Assembly: GCA_903854805.1 (NCBI GenBank)
Contig: CAINXK010000086.1
Coordinates: 1 to 7,054, forward strand
Length of the DNA: 7,054 nucleotides
Direction of reading: 5' to 3'
From: an uncultured Anaerolineae bacterium
Lineage (GTDB): Bacteria > Chloroflexota > Anaerolineae > Anaerolineales > Villigracilaceae
The notes beneath the pieces were generated by a model. It was given only the letters and a program-made list of their open reading frames with translations. It ran no database searches and was not told the origin of the DNA. Shown here piece by piece: positions 1 through 5,267 of the stretch. How positions within the stretch are numbered: the first letter of the stretch is position 1; every line of letters starts with the position of its first letter. Both the position numbers and the translations under genes were made by a program.

Positions 1-1
1 A

Positions 2-601
2 TTATTTTGATGCTATTTCCACGAGCAAGACAAAGCCATCTCGTTTGAGAACCCGTACCTGGCTGCCGGCTGGGATGGGCAGGGCACTGCGTGCCGACCA
101 CAATTCGCCCCCGGCTTGTACCGAGCCGTTGGCGAATATTTCGGTGCGGGCTTCGCCGGTTTTCCCGATCAGCAGGTCCGGGTCATGTTCTGGTTTAGCG
201 CCCTGGATTTTCAGCGAGCGCTCGACGGCGATCCAGATAAAACCGGCACACAGGCTGGAAATGATCCCGGCCAGGATAGGGTTGACGGTTGGCCAACCTT
301 TCTGGTCTACGAACAGGAAGATAGAGCCACCGCTGAGCAGCAGGATGGAGCTGGCAAGCAGTGGCAGGCGCAGCCTGCTGGAGCGCAGTGCCATGAAGAA
401 GGGCACCAGGCTGAGTGCGACGAACAGCAAGGCCCAGAGATTTGGTGCAAGGTGAGAGATTTCATACCAGCTCAATCCCAGGCAGATCAGCAAACCCGTT
501 TCCGGCAGTCCGCTGCCCGGGATCAGGACCGTCACCAGCGCCAGCATGGCAGCTGAGACGATCAGAACGTAGGCGATATTCGGATCGATCAGGTATTCCA
601 T
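2..601 (-). CDS. nfeD: NfeD-family membrane protein with C-terminal OB-fold domain
   Basis: A 199-residue integral membrane protein of the NfeD type. Hydrophobic segments lie at about residues 9-28, 31-47, 54-71, 80-98 and 106-126. A soluble C-terminal domain (about 142-197) begins LIGKTGEARTEIF and carries the alternating small/hydrophobic pattern of the NfeD OB-fold. Family members usually work with stomatin/SPFH (slipin) proteins in membrane quality control; a partner could lie just beyond the left edge, downstream of this gene. I chose the ATG at 601 because GGAGG sits 5 bases upstream on the coding strand. The frame stays open 15 codons further up, but that part has no ribosome site. The stop codon is at 2-4, so the gene is complete. 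It lacks the long N-terminal ClpP-like protease domain of NfeD1a proteins, so it is the short form. Family assignment is firm; the partner is inference. Confidence 0.85.
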   Translation of the reverse strand: MEYLIDPNIAYVLIVSAAMLALVTVLIPGSGLPETGLLICLGLSWYEISHLAPNLWALLFVALSLVPFFMALRSSRLRLPLLASSILLLSGGSIFLFVDQKGWPTVNPILAGIISSLCAGFIWIAVERSLKIQGAKPEHDPDLLIGKTGEARTEIFANGSVQAGGELWSARSALPIPAGSQVRVLKRDGFVLLVEIASK

Positions 602-665
602 TTTTGCCTCCGTATTGGCTCTCAACAGGTGCCCCGCCTGGCGCAAAGTGTAGCAAATTCTTTTT

Positions 666-702
666 TGGTTGTTTTATGCGTTGTTTTCGTAGAAAACAAC
701 CA
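666..702. promoter_or_regulatory. Palindromic operator-like element upstream of nfeD
   Basis: GTTGTTTTC (680-688) and GAAAACAAC (692-700) form a perfect 9-bp dyad around GTA. A second copy of the left arm, TGGTTGTTTT at 666-675, is also perfectly complementary to 693-702, so the right arm has two possible partners. The element lies about 65-100 bases upstream of the nfeD start. A near-symmetric 21-bp palindrome in a promoter region is typical of a dimeric repressor operator. No long T-run follows either arm in the direction of transcription, so a terminator is less likely. The regulator is unknown. Confidence 0.4.
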
Positions 703-727
703 TTTGCCGGGCAAGCCCATTTGCCGG
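700..727. repeat. Short direct repeat CCATTTGCCGG
   Basis: Two exact copies of the 11-mer CCATTTGCCGG lie at 700-710 and 717-727, 17 bases apart start to start. They directly abut the palindrome at 666-702, upstream of nfeD. They could be paired binding sites or a chance duplication; only the repeat itself is seen. Confidence 0.5.
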
Positions 728-1018
728 ACAGTGAGCGCCTTAAAACCAACCCGCTTGACCTTCATCGATTGTTGCGGTCTATTAAATTATACAACTAATT
801 GAACTTCACTGATTGGGGCTGATGGGTGTGTGGCTCTAAGTTTCGGAAAATGCCAGTGGAATCATTCAAAGGGGTTTCCCATAGAAAATATGCGCTGCCC
901 GGCAGGAAAATAATTGAGCCTCCTATATTAACAGAAGGTGCTCAATCTCGAGAATTCTAATGGGCTGGTTGTGGACCTTTTTTGCGGTATCATTTACCTG
1001 TATGGCTATGCAGTTACG

Positions 1019-1213
1019 AAAATCAAGCGACCCTTGCAGCTGGTTTCGAGAAGCACAGCCAGGCAGCTTTCGCAATCTTGGGATTTGGAAAAGATTAATG
1101 GCTCTCATCAGATTAGTGCGAGACAATCAATCAGCGCTATTCAGGGGCATCAATTTTAACCCTGCATGCTGCACCACGCGAGCTTTTGCGCGCTATTTTC
1201 CAAAGAAACTGAG
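1019..1213 (+). pseudogene. Probable decayed HicA-like toxin gene
   Basis: Translation from 1019 gives KIKRPLQLVS, then LSQSWDLEKINGSHQIS, then RQSISAIQGHQF before a TAA at 1157-1159. HicA/YcfA proteins are short double-stranded-RNA-binding-fold mRNA interferases. They typically read [VI]SG near the start, then a GW..[ER][RK]I.GSH.I block carrying the catalytic histidine, then V.VP.HGN and LKPG.L..IL. Here the GSH triplet is at 1100-1108, QSISAIQGHQ matches the V.VP.HGN stretch loosely, and reading through the stop gives PCMLHH and SKETE, which fit the P-G-x-L-R and S-x-E-E tail. There is no good start codon with a ribosome site, and no recognisable HicB antitoxin next to it. Identification rests on motif memory only; a chance open frame remains possible. 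Confidence 0.4.
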
Positions 1214-1450
1214 TGTCATTCGTTCATTCGGCACTTATTCGTGATAAAAAAACACCCACAATCGTCCCTGCAAACCCTGTGCGTGATAAGCATAAGCCAC
1301 AGGCAACGCAAATTAATATTTTTCCCCCACTAATCTGGGGAGAACCAGATTAATTTACCAGCTTCAGCGAGGACTGTACTATTTTTCGGAACTATTCAAC
1401 ACTATTTCCTTTCGGGTAGAAATCGGTTCAAATCTATAAGGATTAAAATC
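1214..1450. other. Spacer upstream of the small helical gene, with an 8-bp dyad
   Basis: No gene is seen. TAATCTGG (1331-1338) and CCAGATTA (1345-1352) form a perfect 8-bp inverted repeat around a 6-base loop, about 100 bases upstream of the start at 1451. No T-run follows, so an operator or leader hairpin is more likely than a terminator. Confidence 0.45.
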
Positions 1451-1696
1451 ATGATCAATCCGCCCCCCAATTCGCTTCAAAATTCAGGCTCTTATCATGA
1501 CCTATTGAAACGAATGACTCATCAGGTGCAACAGAATAAGGTTGATGACCAGATACTTATCATCTTGCAACAAGTTTTCGAAAAGGAATTAGGCAAGGAA
1601 AACATCGTTCTTTCGCGTCATGAAAGCACGCGCCTATTTGAGCAGATTACAAAAGTGATCCTGACGGAGTTGCTTGGGAAAATTGACACCCACTGA
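1451..1696 (+). CDS. Small, mostly helical hypothetical protein
   Basis: An 81-residue protein that I cannot assign to a family. It has a polar, proline-rich first 10 residues (INPPPN) followed by a charged, leucine-rich body that should be almost all alpha-helical: HDLLKRMTHQVQ, DDQILIILQQVFEKELG, then STRLFEQITKVILTELLG. There is no signal peptide, no membrane segment and no cysteine. The start is supported by AAGGA at 1438-1442, 8 bases before the ATG, and heptad-like spacing of L/I/V suggests a real folded domain. It stands alone: the next gene starts 261 bases later. It could be a small regulatory or partner protein, but nothing in the sequence shows a function. Confidence 0.7.
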   Translation: MINPPPNSLQNSGSYHDLLKRMTHQVQQNKVDDQILIILQQVFEKELGKENIVLSRHESTRLFEQITKVILTELLGKIDTH

Positions 1697-1764
1697 TAAC
1701 AAAATCTTCGCGTTCAATTCTGCGCTATCTTCCAAAGTCAGAAGCACTTTCAGGCAGTAAGGCG

Positions 1765-1884
1765 GCCCAACACCGATTGCAGGTGGATACGTGCAGGCCC
1801 TCTGTGTGATGATGATTTTACCGATGCCCCAGGGTGTGGAAAGTTGTTATTTTGCCATTAAGACCCCGCAGAGGGTGGTTGGAC
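1765..1884. other. Structured spacer element with attC-like ends
   Basis: GCCCAAC (1765-1771) fits the RYYYAAC core of integron attC sites, and GTTGGAC (1878-1884) fits GTTRRRY. The two are complementary except at one position, and the 120-bp length is in the attC range. Inside, CCCTCTG (1798-1804) pairs perfectly with CAGAGGG (1869-1875). ACCGAT occurs twice (1772-1777 and in the central part), and TGCAGG occurs twice. The element lies between the stop at 1696 and the next gene at 1958, where an attC would be expected after a cassette gene. However, the L boxes are not clearly complementary and I see no integrase or second attC in this window. It may be a folded leader RNA of the transporter instead. 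Confidence 0.25.
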
Positions 1885-1907
1885 GGAATAGTTCCGTCAA
1901 ATACAAG
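1879..1907 (+). promoter_or_regulatory. Candidate promoter with overlapping dyad for the transporter gene
   Basis: TTGGAC (1879-1884) and TACAAG (1902-1907) are spaced 17 bases apart. The spacer contains most of a perfect 7-bp inverted repeat, GACGGAA (1882-1888) and TTCCGTC (1892-1898), with a 3-base centre. A dyad in this position would let a repressor block the promoter. The -10 match is only four of six, so this is tentative. Confidence 0.3.
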
Positions 1908-1957
1908 TGAGGCGTGGGCTTGCCACAAAAAAATGTGAATACGCAGGAGGTTATTAA

Positions 1958-2395
1958 ATGCTTGAATTTGGGTTAGTTATTTTGGTTGGGTTAATTGGTG
2001 GGGTTGCGGTGGGTATTCAATCGCCTCTTGCGGGCGCAATGGGACAAAAAATTGGTGGAACTGCGAGTAGCGTAATTATTCATTTAAGCGGTCTTATTCT
2101 CTCGATAATTTTATTGGTTTTCAGGGGCGGAGAAAAAATCCGAGATTGGAATACATTGCCCTGGTATATGCTAGGAGCGGGAATTTTCGGGTTAATCTTA
2201 TATCAAACTATCAACGTGACTTTGCCGCGTTTAGGTGCAACAACGATGTTGGCCCTTATTATCGTTGGCCAACTTCTTACCGGCGTATTGTTAGATACTT
2301 TTGGTTGGTTGGGAGTAACCGCACGACCTATTGAGTTAACCCGAATAATTGGGGTTGTCGTCTTATTAATTGGCGGCTATTTGGTAATAAAATAA
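1958..2395 (+). CDS. DMT-family transporter, YdcZ/DUF606 type
   Basis: A 145-residue inner-membrane protein with five predicted helices at about 4-22, 35-54, 68-87, 93-112 and 126-143, and an N-out, very hydrophobic layout. The opening GLIGGVAVGIQSPLAGAMG, then HLSGLILSI, the LGAGIFGL turn and the central LPRLGATTMLALIIVGQL match the DUF606/YdcZ half-size members of the drug/metabolite transporter superfamily. These half-size proteins probably act as dimers; their substrates are mostly unknown, and nothing here identifies one. AGGAGG at 1945-1950 lies 7 bases before the ATG, an ideal ribosome site. The length is normal for the family and the gene is intact. An 83-base gap separates it from the methyltransferase, so the two may be co-transcribed, although a TATAGT hexamer (2454-2459) could start a separate transcript. 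Confidence 0.85.
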   Translation: MLEFGLVILVGLIGGVAVGIQSPLAGAMGQKIGGTASSVIIHLSGLILSIILLVFRGGEKIRDWNTLPWYMLGAGIFGLILYQTINVTLPRLGATTMLALIIVGQLLTGVLLDTFGWLGVTARPIELTRIIGVVVLLIGGYLVIK

Positions 2396-2478
2396 AAACG
2401 GCATTCTCTCAAATCAATAAATCGTAAGGCATATTCAAGCGGATCAATCTAATTATAGTTACCTGAGCAGGAAAATAA

Positions 2479-3210
2479 ATGAAGAAAGATGCAGCATTCA
2501 AATGGGATGACAAAGATTTTGTTGATTTCTATACCAATTCAGCAAATTTCATCGTGTTAGAAAGACAAAGATCCATCCGAATTCTGCTTGAAATTGTAGC
2601 ATTCCATTTTCCGAGCCTATCCGATCTTCACATTCTAGACCTGGGGTGCGGAGAAGGACTTATCACAAAACAAATTTACGACAAATCGCCCAATAATAAT
2701 TTCTACCTCGTTGACGCTTCCGATGAAATGTTAAACAGGGCAAAAGCAAATTTGGGCAGCAGCAAGAGCAACATATTTTTCCGCCATCTAACATTTGAAG
2801 ATTATTCCGCATCACAGTCAGAAGACAGGAAATATAACCTGGTAATTTCTTCAAATGCCATTCATCATCTTGATTTTATCCAAAAAACAGCATTGTTCAC
2901 TAAAATCTTTAAAGAATTGAAGCCTGGTGGCCTATTCCTAAACATCGACGTAGTGCAACCAATCTCAGCCCATAGTGAAGAAATACAATTTGCAATGTGG
3001 CAAAACTGGATAAATGAAACATTAGAAAAAAATGGGAAAGAAAGCGAACTTGGCAACTATGCCAATATCCCCTCTGTATACAAGAACAATCTCGAAGACA
3101 GACCAAGTGGCCTTTGGGACCAGTTACAGACCTTAAGCAGATGTGGGTTCTGGGATGTGGATTGTTTCTACAAGTACAGCATTTTTGCAGTATATGGTGG
3201 TACAAAATAG
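2479..3210 (+). CDS. Class I SAM-dependent methyltransferase
   Basis: A 243-residue soluble Rossmann-fold methyltransferase. Motif I is HILDLGCGEGLITKQI (about 51-66), the glycine-rich SAM loop. The acidic residue after strand 2 is in YLVDASDEML (76-85), which would bind the SAM ribose. YNLVISSNAIHHLD (119-132) is the motif IV/post-IV region, and LKPGGLFLNID (147-157) is the usual strand after motif IV. The C-terminal end, DVDCFYKYSIFAVYGG (226-241), is typical of a methyltransferase group annotated only as 'class I methyltransferase', some resembling tRNA cmo5U or trans-aconitate enzymes. The acceptor substrate cannot be told. AGGA at 2469-2472 supports the ATG at 2479. The stop at 3208-3210 lies beside the degraded transposase on the other strand, yet the C-terminus looks native. 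It is A/T-richer than the GTPase gene. Confidence 0.85.
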   Translation: MKKDAAFKWDDKDFVDFYTNSANFIVLERQRSIRILLEIVAFHFPSLSDLHILDLGCGEGLITKQIYDKSPNNNFYLVDASDEMLNRAKANLGSSKSNIFFRHLTFEDYSASQSEDRKYNLVISSNAIHHLDFIQKTALFTKIFKELKPGGLFLNIDVVQPISAHSEEIQFAMWQNWINETLEKNGKESELGNYANIPSVYKNNLEDRPSGLWDQLQTLSRCGFWDVDCFYKYSIFAVYGGTK

Positions 3211-3215
3211 AATTG

Positions 3216-3371
3216 CTATAGTTTTGCACCCAGACTCAATAGCATTTTGAATAAGCCTCGCTCAATATTGTCTGCCTTCACCGTGCGCGCCTTTTCACCT
3301 GTGACAGAATCCAATTATTTCTCGAATTCTCCGCGCACATCTTGCATAATCTCTTGTGAGTTGAAAGCCAT
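3216..3371 (-). pseudogene. ISKra4-type transposase N-terminal relic
   Basis: From the ATG at 3371 (AGGAG 7 bases upstream) the frame reads MAFNSQEIMQDVRGEFEK, a TAA (3317-3315), then LDSVTGEKARTVKADNIERG and LFKMLLSLGAKL, then a TAG (3218-3216). It continues as QFYFV into the methyltransferase end. The pattern 'F...VTG..A....AD.IERGLF..LL.LGA.LL..F' is the conserved N-terminal helical region of ISKra4-family transposases. Only about 50 of the usual 400-plus residues remain, and two stops interrupt them, so the element is dead. The good ribosome site suggests the original start and leader survive to the right (3372 to about 3440). The far end of the element is gone, or was replaced by the methyltransferase gene. 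Confidence 0.65.
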
Positions 3372-3555
3372 GAAGTTTCTCCTAAAAGTTTTTTTGCCAA
3401 AACTGACTTTACCAGAGATGTCATCGGTTTTTAACTCAAATGAAACGCACCCAAATGCGGGTTACCAGCGCGTGCAGCGCGGACACAGGCTGGCGCTGTT
3501 ACTTTGCCGCGCTGGTCTACAGCGATTTACGCTCCTGATCCATTACCGATAAATT

Positions 3556-3599
3556 TTAACCGCACAAACCCCCGATATTCAGGGGGTTTGTGCGGTTAA
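3556..3599. terminator. Perfect 18-bp hairpin, terminator-like
   Basis: The arm at 3556-3573 (TTAACCGCACAAACCCCC) is exactly complementary to 3582-3599, with an 8-base loop GATATTCA. It is the longest perfect dyad in the window. It sits downstream of the HepT/MntA operon on the minus strand and downstream of the methyltransferase on the plus strand, where transcription units converge. Neither side has a proper T-run, so it may block read-through or stabilise 3' ends rather than act as a classical intrinsic terminator. Confidence 0.55.
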
Positions 3600-3630
3600 G
3601 CTGAGTATACAGGCAGGGGGTGGGTTAATA

Positions 3631-3656
3631 TTCCATCAATGGAAATGCGGGCGGGA
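3631..3656. repeat. 26-bp motif, left copy flanking the HepT/MntA operon
   Basis: TTCCATCAATGGAAATGCGG and the next six bases match 4625-4650 at 22 of 26 positions in the same orientation. This copy has a short TTCCA/TGGAA stem but lacks the long left arm of the other copy. Confidence 0.4.
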
Positions 3657-3691
3657 AAGCGACAATGGCCAAACCTTCCGGCTCAAACCCA

Positions 3692-4018
3692 TCACGAAAC
3701 CACCTTTTCTTTTTCGTAGAAAGTCAGTCCTACCCGCTGGATATGGTCAATAAAATCGGGGTCTTTCAAGGTGTGAAAGATGGACAGGTCAATGGTGTAG
3801 GGCAGGAGTAAATCGTCAATTTCATCAAGAATTTTATACATAATATTCATGGTCAAGTCAGCGCCGCCGTGCAAGGTCAGGTCAATATCAGAACCGTTCT
3901 TGTAATTACCCTTGGCGCGTGAACCGTAAATGACGGCTTTATCTATTGGTGGGTATTTGGCGAAAACGTTGCAAAGCTTTTCGATGGTGGTTTCTTTCAA
4001 ACCAAAGCGCAGAGTCAT
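3692..4018 (-). CDS. mntA: MNT-domain nucleotidyltransferase antitoxin
   Basis: A 108-residue minimal nucleotidyltransferase. The active-site signature is complete: GS at 32-33 in IYGSRAKG, ten residues, then D44-I-D46 in GSDIDL, and a third acidic residue at D77 in TIDLSIF. This is the GSX10DXD pattern of MntA antitoxins, which neutralise their HepT partner by adding adenylyl groups to a tyrosine in the toxin's RX4HXY motif. The ATG at 4018 overlaps the HepT stop (ATGA, 4015-4018), so translation is probably coupled; an AAGGA sequence upstream gives an independent ribosome site. Length is typical and no key residue is missing, so it should be active. A role only in nucleotide transfer outside a toxin system cannot be excluded, since the HI0073/HI0074 pair was long described that way. 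Confidence 0.88.
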   Translation of the reverse strand: MTLRFGLKETTIEKLCNVFAKYPPIDKAVIYGSRAKGNYKNGSDIDLTLHGGADLTMNIMYKILDEIDDLLLPYTIDLSIFHTLKDPDFIDHIQRVGLTFYEKEKVVS

Positions 4019-4437
4019 GCTTCTTTTCCTTTCAAAGCATTCATTCGATCTTGGAACTCCACAAACTCAGCAAAGTAGATTTGAATAATATCCGCCACGA
4101 TTTTTGCGGCAATGGTTTCATCGTAAGTGTGGCTGGTCTGGTTGCGGCTGTCGATCATTTTCATCCAGGCTTCGCCGTTTTGAATCAACTCGGCTTTGAA
4201 GGCTTGGCGCGTTGCATCCCGCGAACCGTACATATCTTTCAGACCGTGCGCTTCCAAAAAATCCTTTAAAACATTCCATGCCAGTTCGTGAGTGAATTCA
4301 AACGCTTGCACCAATCCCTGATCTTCGAGTTTGGAAAGTTCGCGTTCTTCGCTCAATTCCACCGCCCCTTTTAGTTGGGCAAAGGCTTTTTCGAAATTAT
4401 TAAATCGCTGAATCCAGCGGATGTCTTTGGCTGTCAT
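4015..4437 (-). CDS. hepT: HEPN-domain toxin, HepT / HI0074 type
   Basis: A 140-residue all-helical HEPN protein of the HI0074 group ('nucleotidyltransferase substrate-binding' protein). Residues 9-30 form the first helix, and FEFTHELAWNVLKDFLEAHG (47-66) is the conserved second helix. SRNQTSHTYDE (97-107) contains R98-x4-H103-x-Y105, the catalytic RX4HXY motif of HepT ribonucleases; Y105 is the residue expected to be adenylylated by MntA. HepT toxins cleave RNA, in some cases tRNA, and can halt growth. The gene starts at 4437 with AAGGAG 7 bases upstream and is the first gene of the operon, followed by mntA with a 4-base overlap. All motif residues are present, so toxin function is likely, but the RNA target is not visible in the sequence. 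Confidence 0.88.
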   Translation of the reverse strand: MTAKDIRWIQRFNNFEKAFAQLKGAVELSEERELSKLEDQGLVQAFEFTHELAWNVLKDFLEAHGLKDMYGSRDATRQAFKAELIQNGEAWMKMIDSRNQTSHTYDETIAAKIVADIIQIYFAEFVEFQDRMNALKGKEA

Positions 4438-4473
4438 AAACCTTCTCCTTCGGTCTTCTTTTGTGGTTGAAAG

Positions 4474-4503
4474 ATTTTACAGCAATAACTTAATTGTACT
4501 CAA
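4474..4503 (-). promoter_or_regulatory. Candidate promoter of the hepT-mntA operon
   Basis: On the minus strand TTGAGT (4503-4498) and TAAAAT (4479-4474) are separated by 18 bases, and the -10 lies about 37 bases before the hepT ATG. Both hexamers match the sigma-70 consensus at four or more positions in an AT-rich stretch. No clear operator dyad overlaps it. Confidence 0.4.
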
Positions 4504-4519
4504 AATTTCTGTGTTTTCA

Positions 4520-4819
4520 TGATCCAACGCTTGCATCTCGCGCTGGGTAGGGCTTGGATCGCCCGTTCTGTTCAAACTGAAAATCCATTACCACCGACCC
4601 TATGTATGTTAATTGTACCCGTATTTCCATCAAGGGAAATACGGGTGAGATTAGCCCCAAAAAGCCACACGAGGCGGTATTTTCTGGATGGGGAATGTAT
4701 ACGTGGGTCTTGGCATTGATGTATACCACTCAATTGGATGAGTTTTATTATTGAATAAAAGCTTGATTGGTTGAAATCGAGAAGTTCAAAAAGCGTTTTA
4801 AAAATAGGTGAGGTATATA
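4520..4819. other. Gene-free spacer right of the toxin-antitoxin operon
   Basis: Contains the 12-bp hairpin, two copies of ATGTATAC about 24 bases apart near 4696-4725, and an AT-rich dyad TTTTATT (4743-4749) / AATAAAA (4754-4760). Open frames on both strands overlap the palindrome, have no ribosome site and show no recognisable domain, so I treat them as noncoding. Confidence 0.45.
4617..4646. repeat. 12-bp perfect hairpin containing the right flanking motif
   Basis: ACCCGTATTTCC (4617-4628) and GGAAATACGGGT (4635-4646) pair perfectly around ATCAAG. The right half and loop belong to the 26-bp motif shared with 3631-3656. The element lies upstream of hepT, in a spacer with no intact gene, and has no T-run. 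It resembles a dispersed intergenic palindrome rather than a terminator. Confidence 0.5.
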
Positions 4820-4934
4820 ATGGTCTTAACGAAAACTGACATTGATTTTGGAACAGGACTATCAGGAAGCTACTGAGAGAAAAATCGCTCAAAGCCAGGA
4901 AGATGGCCAGTGGAATGTCTCAGAGAGCCTGTGA
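4820..4934 (+). pseudogene. Frameshifted short ORF remnant
   Basis: A GGTGAGGT sequence just upstream gives the ATG at 4820 a fair ribosome site, but its frame stops after MVLTKTDIDFGTGLSGSY. One frame over, from about 4845, the sequence reads ILEQDYQEATERKIAQSQED, then GQWNVSESL, and stops at 4932-4934. Joined by a frameshift near 4848 this would make a charged helical protein of about 40 residues, antitoxin-like in size. I do not recognise it. It may be a broken small gene or a chance reading. Confidence 0.3.
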
Positions 4935-4937
4935 CTT

Positions 4938-5210
4938 ATGCGCGAAGATGGGGTCCGCTTTAGAAGGCAACACGCTATTGGAAACTATATAACCGACTTT
5001 TGTGCTCCACGTAGGAAACTCATCATCGAACTGGATGGTGGTCACAGCGTGGAACAAGCAGAGTATGATGCTGAAAGAACAAAGTTCTTTGAATCGCAAG
5101 GCCACAAAGTGATCCGCTTTTGGAATAACGATGTCATGAACGACATCAACGGCATAATCCGAAATATCCAATTCGCTTTTTTGGAAGAAGAACTCAAGGC
5201 ACTCAGATAG
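4938..5210 (+). CDS. DUF559 endonuclease-like protein lacking its N-terminus
   Basis: A 90-residue frame covering the core of a DUF559 protein (Vsr/PD-(D/E)XK-like fold, presumed endonuclease). Key residues are D20 in ITDFC, E31 and D33 in KLIIELDGGH, H36, D44 in AEYDAERTKF, and the HKVIRFWNNDV strand (56-66). Intact family members, including the copy at 6605-6967, have about 30 more residues (typically T.AE..LW..LR) before this point. Here M1-R2 correspond to the L-R of that motif. A TGA lies two codons upstream in frame. SESL-TGA-LMR could be a decayed E..LW..LR, with the stop derived from a tryptophan codon. GAGAG at 4923-4927 is a weak ribosome site. It may be expressed as a short form or be a pseudogene. 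The GTPase starts 57 bases later. Confidence 0.6.
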   Translation: MREDGVRFRRQHAIGNYITDFCAPRRKLIIELDGGHSVEQAEYDAERTKFFESQGHKVIRFWNNDVMNDINGIIRNIQFAFLEEELKALR

Positions 5211-5267
5211 GCGTTGCAGTCCGGCATGTATTGATCTAACATTTCGAGAACAGGAGAAAAAATCACT

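Larger units (their letters stand above)
602..1018. other. Gene-free spacer with dyads between nfeD and the hicA-like relic
   Basis: No convincing coding region is present. The spacer holds the palindrome and the 11-bp direct repeat near nfeD. A TATAAT hexamer reads on the minus strand at 791-786, but its -35 partner is poor. A stem made of ATTGAGC (913-919) and GCTCAAT (940-946) lies further right. Open frames here on both strands lack ribosome sites and recognisable motifs. Confidence 0.5.
3372..3691. other. Spacer with insertion-sequence leader remnant and folded segments
   Basis: The left part is probably the leader of the degraded transposase. A nested fold follows: ACCAGCGCG (3464-3472) pairs with CGCGCTGGT (3508-3516), and inside it CAGCGC (3475-3480) pairs with GCGCTG (3493-3498). 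A 32-codon frame from 3440 to 3538 ends in VYSDLRS across this fold, but it has no close ribosome site and I do not call it a gene. Bases 3600-3691 follow the perfect hairpin and show only the motif at 3631-3656. Confidence 0.45.

Noticed and set aside
415..798. Plus-strand open frame across nfeD and its upstream region
   Set aside because: It lies opposite the nfeD coding sequence and runs into the palindrome region. It has no ribosome site and a composition unlike a folded protein.
923..1126. Minus-strand 67-residue frame
   Set aside because: No ribosome site or recognisable motif. It lies opposite the better-supported HicA-like reading on the plus strand.
1697..1957. Known metabolite riboswitch (cobalamin, TPP, SAM, guanidine classes)
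   Set aside because: I compared the leader with the conserved boxes of these classes from memory and found no match. Only generic stems are present.
3440..3538. Short frame ending VYSDLRS
   Set aside because: Its 32 codons coincide with nested hairpin arms and have no close ribosome site. The folding constraint explains the sequence as well as coding would.
3247..3552. Plus-strand 101-residue frame starting at TTG
   Set aside because: It runs opposite the transposase relic and across the folded segment. It has a rare start without a ribosome site and low-complexity, cysteine-scattered composition.
4517..4892. Several open frames on both strands in the spacer right of hepT
   Set aside because: All pass through the 12-bp palindrome. 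None has a good ribosome site or a known domain, and the frames overlap each other.
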